From positions 1 to 6,265 of the forward strand of contig VYCZ01000093.1 of assembly GCA_009843675.1 (NCBI GenBank): 6,265 nucleotides of DNA. The letters are read 5' to 3'. This DNA comes from Gammaproteobacteria bacterium. Lineage in GTDB: Bacteria; Pseudomonadota; Gammaproteobacteria; Eutrophobiales; Eutrophobiaceae. Shown here one piece after another: positions 1-6,245 of the stretch. Each line of letters begins with the position of its first letter. Within the stretch, counting starts at the first letter, position 1. Both the position numbers and the translations under genes were made by a program. Below the pieces are notes generated by a model. The model worked only from the letters and a program-made list of their open reading frames with translations, had not been told where the DNA came from and did not search any database.

Positions 1-67
1 GTTTCCTGTATCCTGTGCGCTGATTCCGCTCCCAAGCGAAAGTTATTCATTATTTCGGCAAACAGAC
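1..67 (+). promoter_or_regulatory. Leader upstream of hisB, weak promoter candidate
   Basis: This short stretch ahead of hisB contains no gene. A weak sigma70-like pair can be proposed, TGATTC then a 17-base gap then TATTCA (roughly 20-48), but the -35 is poor. hisB may instead be read from a promoter left of the window. No strong Shine-Dalgarno sequence precedes the hisB ATG; the nearest purine-rich bases are GGCAAACAGAC. I see no attenuator-type leader peptide with a run of His codons in the visible bases. Confidence 0.2.
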
Positions 68-664
68 ATGAGCAACGAAAGACGGGCCTCGGTTGACAGG
101 TCGACAAAAGAGACACAGATATCCGTCGAACTGAACCTGGACGGGACAGGTGGCGCAGACCTGGATATAGGCGTTCCCTTTCTCGAACACATGCTTGACC
201 AGGTTGCGCGGCACGGTATGTTCGACCTGGCCGTCAAGGCAAAAGGCGATCTTGAAATCGACGCGCACCACACCGTCGAGGACGTCGGCATTTCCCTGGG
301 GCAGGCCTTCAGGCAGGCGCTGGGGGACAAACGCGGGATCCGCCGTTACGGGCACGCCTACGTGCCCCTGGACGAAGCGCTGTCGCGGGTAGTCCTGGAT
401 TTCTCCGGCAGGCCCGGCCTGGACTACCACGTCGAATACCCCCGGGCCCGTGTAGGTGAATTCGACATCGACCTGCTGCGGGAATTTTTCCAGGGGTTCG
501 TCAACCATGCGATGGTCACCCTGCACATCGATAATATCCGCGGCAGAAACACGCACCACATCGCGGAGACGATCTTCAAGGCCTTCGGCCGCTCCCTGCG
601 CGTTGCCGTGGAGCGGGACCCGCGCATGGAAGGAATTCTGCCCTCGACAAAAGGCAGCCTGTAA
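68..664 (+). CDS. hisB: Imidazoleglycerol-phosphate dehydratase (HisB, monofunctional)
   Basis: The enzyme dehydrates imidazole glycerol phosphate to imidazole acetol phosphate in histidine biosynthesis, in the cytoplasm. The 198-residue length fits the monofunctional IGPD family; there is no N-terminal histidinol-phosphatase domain as in the bifunctional enterobacterial HisB. The two-fold repeated fold is visible through its metal-binding motifs: [13 protein letters not shown] at residues 38-50, HHTVEDVGI at 67-75, and [18 protein letters not shown] at 161-178, whose His and Glu residues ligate the two Mn ions in known IGPDs. The ATG at 68 is followed by a typical N-terminus ([14 protein letters not shown]), although its ribosome binding site is weak. 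hisH follows after 14 bases, so the two are very likely co-transcribed. Nothing looks broken. Confidence 0.97.
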   Translation: MSNERRASVDRSTKETQISVELNLDGTGGADLDIGVPFLEHMLDQVARHGMFDLAVKAKGDLEIDAHHTVEDVGISLGQAFRQALGDKRGIRRYGHAYVPLDEALSRVVLDFSGRPGLDYHVEYPRARVGEFDIDLLREFFQGFVNHAMVTLHIDNIRGRNTHHIAETIFKAFGRSLRVAVERDPRMEGILPSTKGSL

Positions 665-678
665 CCCGTCATCCGCCC

Positions 679-1335
679 ATGGGAGCCTCCGCGCGTAAAA
701 CCGTCGCCATCCTGGACTATGGTTCGGGCAACCTGCACTCAGTGGCAAAAGCGCTCGAATTCGTGGCGGGTGAAGATTATTCGGTGCTCGTCAGTGATGA
801 TCGCGACGCGGTCCTGGCGGCTGAACGCATCGTCTTTCCCGGACAAGGCGCCATAGGCCAGTGCATGCAGACCCTGGTTGACAAGGGCTTTCCGGCCCTG
901 CTCAGGGATTGCATCCTCAACAAACCCTTCCTGGGTATCTGCCTGGGTCTGCAGACCCTGATGGATTACAGCGAGGAGGACGACGGAACTGAAGGCCTGG
1001 CGCTGATACCAGGGAAAGTGCTCAGGTTCCCGCCGGCTGCCAGGGATGAAGGCGGCGATCCGTACAAGATACCGCACATGGGCTGGAACAAGGTAACACA
1101 GACAACGCCGCATCCCTTGTGGAACAACATCAGGGACGACGAACGGTTTTACTTCGTCCACAGTTACTATGTGAAGCCGGAGAATGACAGCGATTCAACC
1201 GGGGTCACGGAATATATCGTCCGTTTCACTTCCGCCGCGGCGCGGGACAACCTGTTCGCGACGCAATTCCACCCGGAAAAGAGCCAGCGTCCGGGACTCA
1301 CGCTGCTCAGGAATTTCCTGGATTGGCGGCCATAG
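679..1335 (+). CDS. hisH: Imidazole glycerol phosphate synthase, glutaminase subunit HisH
   Basis: HisH hydrolyses glutamine and channels ammonia to the cyclase HisF, giving imidazole glycerol phosphate and AICAR. It is a class I glutamine amidotransferase of 218 residues, close to the usual 200-215. The catalytic triad is visible: nucleophile Cys88 in GICLGLQ (86-92), and His198 and Glu200 in FATQFHPEKS (193-202). The oxyanion-region motif is PGQGA (54-58), and the N-terminus has the typical ILDYGSGNLHSV. YFVHSYYV at 158-165 is also characteristic. The ATG at 679 lies 14 bases after the hisB stop without a clear Shine-Dalgarno, so it is probably translated by coupling to hisB. AICAR from this step can feed PurH, which is encoded in the same window. 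hisA and hisF do not follow; the next gene is convergent. Confidence 0.96.
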   Translation: MGASARKTVAILDYGSGNLHSVAKALEFVAGEDYSVLVSDDRDAVLAAERIVFPGQGAIGQCMQTLVDKGFPALLRDCILNKPFLGICLGLQTLMDYSEEDDGTEGLALIPGKVLRFPPAARDEGGDPYKIPHMGWNKVTQTTPHPLWNNIRDDERFYFVHSYYVKPENDSDSTGVTEYIVRFTSAAARDNLFATQFHPEKSQRPGLTLLRNFLDWRP

Positions 1336-1366
1336 TCGCCCTTGGCAAAAACACCAATAAATGACA

Positions 1367-1389
1367 GGGGGCAGCCCTGAACTGCCCCC
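1367..1389. terminator. Hairpin between convergent hisH and HU-like gene
   Basis: A perfect 8-base-pair stem (GGGGGCAG at 1367-1374 with CTGCCCCC at 1382-1389) closes a 7-base loop. It sits 31 bases after the hisH stop and 18 bases after the - strand stop of the HU-like gene. Read on the - strand it is followed by a T-rich stretch (TGTCATTTATTGGTGTTTTT), which resembles an imperfect intrinsic terminator for the HU-like gene. On the + strand no T run follows, so for hisH it would act weakly, or only as a 3' stabilising structure. Confidence 0.6.
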
Positions 1390-1407
1390 GATATCTGGCC
1401 TGGAAAA

Positions 1408-1740
1408 TTAAGAAACTGAGTCTTTCAGAGCTTTCAGCAGCGTCGCGCGCACGGCTACGGTTGCCGGTTTTGCCGCGATGGTGATTCTCTCACCGGTAGC
1501 CGGGTTTATGCCGGGACGTTCCGGACGGGCGGGTTTTATAACCCGGCTCAATTTAACGCCCATTGAGGGGATGGTGAATTCCCCGGAAGCGCCATTCTGC
1601 AGATGACGTACGGCCAGTCCGGCCATAGAGTCCAGTACTGCCCCAACCTGTTTTTTTGTCAGGCCCGTGTCTTCTGCTATATGTGCCAGAATTTGAGATT
1701 TGGTTTGCTTCTCAGCAATCGCTTGCGGTCTATCAGACAT
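1408..1740 (-). CDS. HU/IHF-family DNA-binding protein
   Basis: This is a small histone-like DNA-binding protein that would bend or compact DNA as a dimer. The 110 residues carry the family pattern: an N-terminal helical dimerisation part (TKSQILAHIAEDTGLTKKQVGAVLDSMAGLA, residues 13-43), the GEFTIPSMGVKLSRV strand region (53-67), the DNA-contacting beta arm with GINPATGERI (77-86, including the intercalating-type Pro80), and the closing helix RATLLKALKDSV. It is longer than classical HU (about 90 residues) because of about 12 extra polar N-terminal residues, and the arm is Pro/Arg-rich (KPARPERPG). Classical HU has GRNP in the arm, where this protein has GINP. The start is well supported by a strong Shine-Dalgarno. 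It is more likely an HU-like paralogue than HupA/B, IhfA or IhfB, so I give no symbol. The gene is a separate unit, convergent to hisBH. Confidence 0.92.
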   Translation of the reverse strand: MSDRPQAIAEKQTKSQILAHIAEDTGLTKKQVGAVLDSMAGLAVRHLQNGASGEFTIPSMGVKLSRVIKPARPERPGINPATGERITIAAKPATVAVRATLLKALKDSVS

Positions 1741-1745
1741 ATCTG

Positions 1746-1753
1746 CCTCTCTC
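1746..1753 (-). promoter_or_regulatory. Ribosome binding site of the HU-like gene
   Basis: On the - strand GAGAGAGG ends five bases before the ATG at 1740. It is the strongest Shine-Dalgarno match I found in this window and it fixes the start. The other genes here have weak sites or rely on coupling, which suggests that the HU-like protein is made at a high level. Confidence 0.75.
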
Positions 1754-1882
1754 TATGGAAGTATGTGTTTAATGTTTATTGTTCGTGTAACCGATCACTC
1801 CCTGATATAAGGTAATCCCTGACGCAGCTATTCACAAATTATGTCTTTGGAATGCCCCCTCCCCAGGTTACGATTATATTAC

Positions 1883-1923
1883 AAAAAAAACGGCTTGTGG
1901 GGAAATATTTACGGTAAGCGTTT
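1883..1923 (-). terminator. Possible weak terminator after the CHAD gene
   Basis: Immediately after the CHAD stop, the - strand reads AAACGCTT, then about 20 bases, then AAGCCGTTT running into eight T residues (1890-1883). The two arms pair with one bulged C. The stem is AT-rich and the loop is long, so it is weaker than a canonical intrinsic terminator, but its placement at the end of the fis-purH-purD-CHAD operon and the T8 tract are right. Confidence 0.35.
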
Positions 1924-2850
1924 TCAACGCCCTGTCCTGTTGCACAGGGACCGGAACAGCTCCCTGTTGCCGGCAGAAACGAATGCGTCAAAATGGCGCT
2001 GGAACATTTTTTTCGTCGCTTTTTCCCGCTTTGCGTAGATATCGCCCAGGTAATCCATGGCGGCCTTGACATCGCGGTGCCGCCTCCCGGGAAAATTTTC
2101 CTGCCAGTGGCTGAGATATTCCTGTTGAACCTGGTAATCGACAATATCTCCAAGCACATTCTGGAGTTTGCGTAACTGCCTTATCGCCCGTTCCACGTCC
2201 CGTGCGGGGTACAGGGTGCGGAACGCTTCCAGCAGGTAACGCAGTTTTTTGCCGGAAATGCGTAATTCATGCAGGGCTTCGTCGGACTTCGCGCCCGCCG
2301 CCCGGCGGCCGTGTTTTCGCATCCGTTTCCAGGCCTTCCATATGGCCTCTCCGGCAGCGTCGCCGACGACGGGAGCTGTCCCGGTTTCCTCCCGGGCCTG
2401 TTGCTGCAGGGCTTCACGCCAGTCGTGCACGTAATTATGAAAGCGATCCGAATCCAGCGCGCTCAGCAGGTCCGTTCTCTCCGTCCCACGGCGCTGCTCC
2501 AGGAATGACTGCAACGGCATCAGCTGCTCATACATCCCGGCAGGCAGCAATTGCCGGTACTGCCGGAAGGCGAGCAAAAACACATCTATGTCACGCAGGG
2601 TGGAAGTCTGTTTGCTGAGCCAGGAAAAAAACTCCCTGCCCAGTTCCCGTACCGGCACAGGCAGGGCGTCCTTGAGACCGGAGATCAATGATCGGCTGCG
2701 GCGGCTGGCGACCCTGAAATCATGCAGAAACTCCGCATCGATATCATCCCTGATCCCCGGTATATTGCTTTCCATCAAATCCAGCTGCGAGAGCAGTACG
2801 GCCGACAGTGCCTGGCGGATCGCCATACCCCGGTTCAGTTGCATATTCAT
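1924..2850 (-). CDS. CHAD-domain protein (predicted polyphosphate binding)
   Basis: CHAD (conserved histidine alpha-helical domain) proteins bind inorganic polyphosphate through a basic pore formed by two helical bundles. This 308-residue protein is almost entirely CHAD. The two internal repeats are visible by their signature helices: FLHDFRVASRRSRSLI at residues 41-56 (His43, Arg46, Arg50, Arg51) and ALHELRISGKKLRYLLE at 192-208 (His194, Arg197, Lys201, Lys202, Arg204). A Lys/Arg-rich C-terminal helix (KREKATKKMFQRHF, 274-287) follows. There is no CYTH triphosphatase domain, signal peptide or membrane segment, so it is a stand-alone cytoplasmic CHAD protein. It begins 42 bases after the purD stop in the same orientation, so it is probably the last gene of the operon. 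ATG 2850 has no clear Shine-Dalgarno; a second ATG two codons later is equally possible. The exact cellular role is unknown. Confidence 0.9.
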   Translation of the reverse strand: MNMQLNRGMAIRQALSAVLLSQLDLMESNIPGIRDDIDAEFLHDFRVASRRSRSLISGLKDALPVPVRELGREFFSWLSKQTSTLRDIDVFLLAFRQYRQLLPAGMYEQLMPLQSFLEQRRGTERTDLLSALDSDRFHNYVHDWREALQQQAREETGTAPVVGDAAGEAIWKAWKRMRKHGRRAAGAKSDEALHELRISGKKLRYLLEAFRTLYPARDVERAIRQLRKLQNVLGDIVDYQVQQEYLSHWQENFPGRRHRDVKAAMDYLGDIYAKREKATKKMFQRHFDAFVSAGNRELFRSLCNRTGR

Positions 2851-2892
2851 TGTTGACGAATAATGTCCGGGGGTCCTGCCCTGTCCTCCGAA

Positions 2893-4191
2893 TCATTGGC
2901 CGGCAACAGCCGTTGCCTCCCTGGCGAGTGCGCGGTACGCGATATCGGTGCGGTAAAACAGAGCGTCACAATCCACCGCTGCAACCGCCCGGTATGCCTC
3001 GTCCCTGGCCCTGGTGACGCTGTCGCCCAGGGCGGTCACGCACAGAACCCTGCCGCCGTTGGTGAGAACCTCGTCCCCTTCCTGCCGGGTTCCGGCATGA
3101 AATACCTTCACCGTCCCGTCTACCCGTTCCAGGCCGTTAATCGCCCTGTCCCGGGTCGTGCCCTCGGGATACCCCGACGAAGCCATCACTACGCCCACGG
3201 CCGGGCGCGGGTCCCAGGATACCGCATCCGTGCGCAGCCGTTGCGACAGCGCCATATCGCACATCGCCGGCAAATCTCCTTTGAGGCGCATCAGGATAGG
3301 CTGGGTCTCGGGATCACCGAGGCGGCAGTTGAACTCGAGAACCTCGGGGTTGCCGTCTGCATCCACCATCAGCCCGGCATACAGGAACCCGCGATAGGGG
3401 GCGCCTTCCTCGCGCATGCCGGCAATGGCCGGTTCAATGACACGCCGCATGATCCTGTCATGCAAGGTGTCGTCCATGATGGAAGAAGGGGAATACGCGC
3501 CCATGCCGCCGGTGTTGGGCCCGGCATCACCGTCGTCCCTGGCCTTGTGGTCCTGGGAACTGGCCAGCGGGATTGCTCTCTCGCCGTCGCTGATCACGAT
3601 GAAGCTGGTCTCCTCTCCGTCAATGAAATCCTCTATCACGACCCGCTGTCCGGCTGCGCCGAACTTGCCGCCGGACATCATGCCGGTCAGCGCCCCGGCG
3701 GCCTCGGCGCGGGTCCGGGCAACGGTCACGCCTTTGCCCGCGGCCAGTCCGTCTGCCTTCACCACTATCGGGAAGTTCCTCGTCTCCAGGTAGTCCAGGG
3801 CGGCGTCAAGTTCGGTAAAGCTCTCATAATCGGCGGTCGGAATACCGTGCCGGCGCATGAAGGCCTTGCTGAAGTTCTTCGAACCTTCCAGCATGGCAGC
3901 CTGCGCGGAGGGACCGAAGCAGCGCAGCCCCACTTTCTCAAACGCATCCGTGATGCCGGCAACCAGCGGCGCTTCGGGACCCACTATGGTCAGCGCCACG
4001 GCGCGCGTTCGGGCAAATTCAACCAGGCCTTCCGTATCAGAAGGCGCAAGAGGGACATTCTTGACCCTATCCTCCAGCGCCGTGCCTGCGTTGCCCGGCG
4101 CCACATAGACTTTTCCCACCTCCGGCGATTGCGCCGATTTCCAGGCCAGGGCGTGTTCCCGCCCGCCGCCGCCGATGATCAGGACGTCCAT
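2893..4191 (-). CDS. purD: Phosphoribosylamine-glycine ligase (GAR synthetase)
   Basis: PurD joins phosphoribosylamine and glycine with ATP to make GAR, the second step of de novo purine synthesis. The 432 residues match the monofunctional bacterial enzyme (about 430). Domains in order: the N-terminal domain with [13 protein letters not shown] (5-17) and APGNAGT (31-37); ATP-grasp with [12 protein letters not shown] (101-112), [12 protein letters not shown] (144-155), [19 protein letters not shown] (213-231) and the metal-site motif [12 protein letters not shown] (286-297); and a C-terminal domain with VVMASSGYP (334-342) and FHAGT (364-368). All expected motifs are present. Its ATG overlaps the purH stop by one base (TGATG), indicating translational coupling. 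No AIR synthetase or GAR transformylase domain is fused. Confidence 0.98.
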   Translation of the reverse strand: MDVLIIGGGGREHALAWKSAQSPEVGKVYVAPGNAGTALEDRVKNVPLAPSDTEGLVEFARTRAVALTIVGPEAPLVAGITDAFEKVGLRCFGPSAQAAMLEGSKNFSKAFMRRHGIPTADYESFTELDAALDYLETRNFPIVVKADGLAAGKGVTVARTRAEAAGALTGMMSGGKFGAAGQRVVIEDFIDGEETSFIVISDGERAIPLASSQDHKARDDGDAGPNTGGMGAYSPSSIMDDTLHDRIMRRVIEPAIAGMREEGAPYRGFLYAGLMVDADGNPEVLEFNCRLGDPETQPILMRLKGDLPAMCDMALSQRLRTDAVSWDPRPAVGVVMASSGYPEGTTRDRAINGLERVDGTVKVFHAGTRQEGDEVLTNGGRVLCVTALGDSVTRARDEAYRAVAAVDCDALFYRTDIAYRALAREATAVAGQ

Positions 4192-5756
4192 CAGTGGCGA
4201 AAATGGCGCATCGAGGTGAATACCATTGCCATGTCGTGTTCATCCGCTGCCGCGACGACCTCGCTATCCCGCACCGAACCTCCCGGCTGTATCACGGCCC
4301 TGATGCCTGATGCTGCGGCGGAATCGATGCCGTCCCGGAACGGGAAAAACGCATCCGATGCCATTACCGCGCCGGCGACCTCGAGACCGGCATCGGCGGC
4401 CTTGATGGCGGCGATGCGGGCGCTGTAAACCCGGCTCATCTGGCCGGCGCCGATACCTACCGTCCGGTTGTCCCTGGCGTAGACGATGGCGTTTGACTTT
4501 ACGTATTTCACCACCTGCCAGGCAAACAGCATATCCTTGAGTTCCCCTGTGCCGGGTTTGCGCCGGGATACCACGTTCAATTGATCCGGCTTGACTGTTC
4601 CGGTATCGGAGTCCTGGACCAGCAAGCCGCCGCTGACGCGTTTCAGCTCCAGTTGCGCGGGCCGGGAAACCCGTTCGCCGGTTACCAGCACCCGTACCCC
4701 CGGCTTTGTTTCCGTGATGGGAAGGACTCCCTCTTCCAGGTCCGGCGCCAGGATGACCTCCACGAACTGCTGTTCGATGATAGTCTGCGCGGTCTCCCGG
4801 TCCAGGCTGCGATTGAATGCGATGATTCCGCCGAACGCGGAAACCGGATCAGTCTCGTAGGCCGCGGCATAAGCATCTTTGAGCGACCCTGCCGCCGCTA
4901 CGCCGCAGGGATTCGCATGCTTGACGATAACGCAGGCAGGACCGTCAAACCCCGACACGCATTCCAGGGCCGCGTCGGCGTCGGCAAGATTATTATAGGA
5001 AAGTGCTTTCCCCTGCAACTGGCGGGCCGCGGCCAGCGTGCCGGCGGCGGGTTCCGGTTCCGTATAGAAGGCCGAGGACTGGTGCGGGTTCTCGCCGTAC
5101 CTCAGTTCTTCGGCGAGGGCGAACTGCATAGTGTAGGTGTGCGGGTAATTCCGGCTGTTGCCCTCGTGGTCCGAGGCGCCGAGGTAGTTGGCCACGTTGG
5201 CATCGTAGTTCGCCGTGTGTGAAAAGACCTTTTGCGCCAGCCGGAAACAGGTCTCCACACTCAGCCGGGCGCCGTTCTCACGCAGTTCTTTCAAGACCGC
5301 AGGGTAGTCCGCCGCATCAACGATGACGCCGGTATATTCATAATTCTTGGCTGCGGCCCTGAGCATCGCCGGCCCGCCTATATCGATGTTTTCGACCGCC
5401 TCGGCCAGGGTGCAGTCGGCGCGTTTGACAGTGGCCTCGAACGGATACAGGTTAACGACAACCAGATCTATGGGTGGGATGTCCAGCTCCTCCATGATGC
5501 CGTCATCAAGTCCGGGGCGGCCGAGCAGGCCGCCGTGGATCTTCGGGTGCAGGGTTTTTACCCTGCCATCCATGATCTCCGGAAACCCGGTGTAGCCGGA
5601 TACGTCGGTGACTTGGATAGTATTGGATCTCAGCAACCTGAACGTGCCGCCGGTGGAGAGCATGGCGATGCCCATCTGCTCGAGCTCGCGGCAGAATTCC
5701 ACGATGCCGGTTTTGTTCGAGACGCTGATCAGCGCGCGCCTAACATGAGCCGGCAT
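4191..5756 (-). CDS. purH: Bifunctional AICAR transformylase / IMP cyclohydrolase
   Basis: PurH formylates AICAR using 10-formyl-THF and then closes the ring to IMP, the last two steps of purine synthesis. The 521 residues match the bacterial family. The N-terminal IMP cyclohydrolase domain (about 1-200) shows [13 protein letters not shown] (6-18), STGGT (34-38), [17 protein letters not shown] (62-78) and [17 protein letters not shown] (123-139). The transformylase domain shows [10 protein letters not shown] (217-226), the catalytic KHANPCG (279-285), [13 protein letters not shown] (303-315), SNAIVYA (421-427), GAGQMSRV (436-443) and the family-typical C-terminus MRHFRH. The start lies 11 bases after the fis frame's terminal stop, with a weak GGTAAG site, so translation was probably coupled to fis. 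The early fis stop could affect that coupling. purD begins inside its stop codon. Confidence 0.98.
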   Translation of the reverse strand: MPAHVRRALISVSNKTGIVEFCRELEQMGIAMLSTGGTFRLLRSNTIQVTDVSGYTGFPEIMDGRVKTLHPKIHGGLLGRPGLDDGIMEELDIPPIDLVVVNLYPFEATVKRADCTLAEAVENIDIGGPAMLRAAAKNYEYTGVIVDAADYPAVLKELRENGARLSVETCFRLAQKVFSHTANYDANVANYLGASDHEGNSRNYPHTYTMQFALAEELRYGENPHQSSAFYTEPEPAAGTLAAARQLQGKALSYNNLADADAALECVSGFDGPACVIVKHANPCGVAAAGSLKDAYAAAYETDPVSAFGGIIAFNRSLDRETAQTIIEQQFVEVILAPDLEEGVLPITETKPGVRVLVTGERVSRPAQLELKRVSGGLLVQDSDTGTVKPDQLNVVSRRKPGTGELKDMLFAWQVVKYVKSNAIVYARDNRTVGIGAGQMSRVYSARIAAIKAADAGLEVAGAVMASDAFFPFRDGIDSAAASGIRAVIQPGGSVRDSEVVAAADEHDMAMVFTSMRHFRH

Positions 5757-5767
5757 TTCTTACCATC

Positions 5768-6040
5768 TCAGCGCACTATACCGTATTTCTTCAATCGTCC
5801 CAGCACCGTTCCCCTGTTCAGTCCCAGGGCTTGCGCGGCGCGGGTAATGTTACCGTTATATTGATTTAATACGATTTCGAACATCGGTTTCTAGACCTGG
5901 GAAATTACCAGTTCATACTGGTCCGAGGTATCCTGGCCATCCAGGTCATCAAAATAATTCGTAAGGGCTTTTTCGACGCAGCCACCCAAGTGTCCTGGCG
6001 CGGCCGATTTTTGAGTTGAATCCCGTTTAGGTGTTGTCAT
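5768..6040 (-). pseudogene. fis: fis with in-frame amber codon (nucleoid protein Fis)
   Basis: Fis is a small homodimeric nucleoid protein that bends DNA and regulates rRNA and growth-phase genes. Translating 6040 to 5768 gives 90 positions that align without gaps to the Fis core: CVEKALTNYFDDLDGQD (21-37), QYELVISQV (41-49), a TAG at codon 50 (5893-5891), KPMFEIVLNQYNGNITRAA (51-69) and GLNRGTVLGRLKKYG (73-87). The amber occupies the place of the conserved Glu in the VEQP motif (Glu59 in E. coli), a change explained by one base (GAG to TAG). It leaves a 49-residue N-terminal piece without the DNA-binding helix-turn-helix. In the recognition helix the RK of NRGTLRKK is replaced by LG (Leu80, Gly81). 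An in-frame TAA 27 bases upstream fixes ATG 6040 as the start, although the Shine-Dalgarno is poor. The position just upstream of purH supports the identity. Possible states are pseudogene, amber readthrough, reinitiation, or sequencing error. Confidence 0.85.
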
Positions 6041-6102
6041 TGGTTGTTTGTGATTGCGGCTTTATCGTTCTGATCCTGCTTCGTCTCTTCCCTGATTTTT
6101 TC

Positions 6103-6131
6103 ACAATAGCAATCAATGCGCGTTCATGCAA
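6103..6131 (-). promoter_or_regulatory. Predicted sigma70 promoter of the fis-purH-purD operon
   Basis: On the - strand TTGCAT (6131-6126) is followed by exactly 17 bases and TATTGT (6108-6103), preceded by TG one base away to make an extended -10 (TGCTATTGT). Initiation would fall near 6096, giving a leader of about 55 bases before the fis ATG. This is the best promoter-like pair I can see in the window and it would serve the whole operon. No PurR-type operator is evident beside it. Confidence 0.5.
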
Positions 6132-6191
6132 TATCTTTCGGAATACAGGTCGTCAGTGGAAGCGGAAGCGAAAACTTACCGCCTCCTGGGA

Positions 6192-6245
6192 CGTACCGGA
6201 AAGTACCAGACCGAAATGGACCGGTACGCCGGGCGGCATGCCGCC
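6192..6245. repeat. Two adjacent inverted repeats at the window edge
   Basis: CGTACCGG (6192-6199) is repeated as CCGGTACG (6221-6228), a perfect 8-base inverted repeat with a 21-base spacer. Three bases on, GGCGGCATGCCGCC (6232-6245) is a perfect 14-base palindrome. No T run follows on either strand within view, so a terminator is not supported. They could be an operator, a REP-like element or simply coding sequence of a gene cut by the window edge. Confidence 0.4.

Larger units (their letters stand above)
1741..1923 (-). promoter_or_regulatory. AT-rich spacer with probable promoter of the HU-like gene
   Basis: This spacer separates the CHAD gene stop from the HU-like gene and has no credible ORF. 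On the - strand a perfect TATAAT lies at 1878-1873, preceded by TTGTAA and a T8 tract; the -35 at 17 bases (CCCACA) is poor, so the promoter is only probable and the leader would be about 125 bases. A second weak possibility nearer the gene is TTGTGA, 17 bases, TACCTT. A 7-base direct repeat TCCCTGA (+ strand 1799-1805 and 1816-1822) lies in the leader. The AT content contrasts sharply with the flanking genes. Confidence 0.45.

Noticed and set aside
50..748. Open frame on the - strand opposite hisB, 232 residues
   Set aside because: hisB and hisH on the other strand have complete catalytic motifs. This frame runs across both and matches nothing.
1603..1815. Open frame on the + strand across the HU-like gene start
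   Set aside because: The HU-like gene with its strong ribosome site is on the opposite strand. The frame is Cys/Ser/Arg-rich and has no ribosome site.
2863..4428. Long open frame on the + strand, 521 residues
   Set aside because: It lies opposite purD and the end of purH, is His/Arg/Gly/Pro-rich without any family motif, and crosses the boundary between two certain genes. It is an antisense shadow produced by high-GC codon use.
5232..5864. Open frame on the + strand opposite the start of purH and the end of fis
   Set aside because: It is antisense to conserved purH sequence and has no start signal or recognisable domain.
5891..5893. UAG read as pyrrolysine
   Set aside because: Fis has no role for pyrrolysine, the family residue here is Glu, and no tRNA or pyl gene is in the window. 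A point mutation or a sequencing error is simpler; I keep readthrough only as a test.
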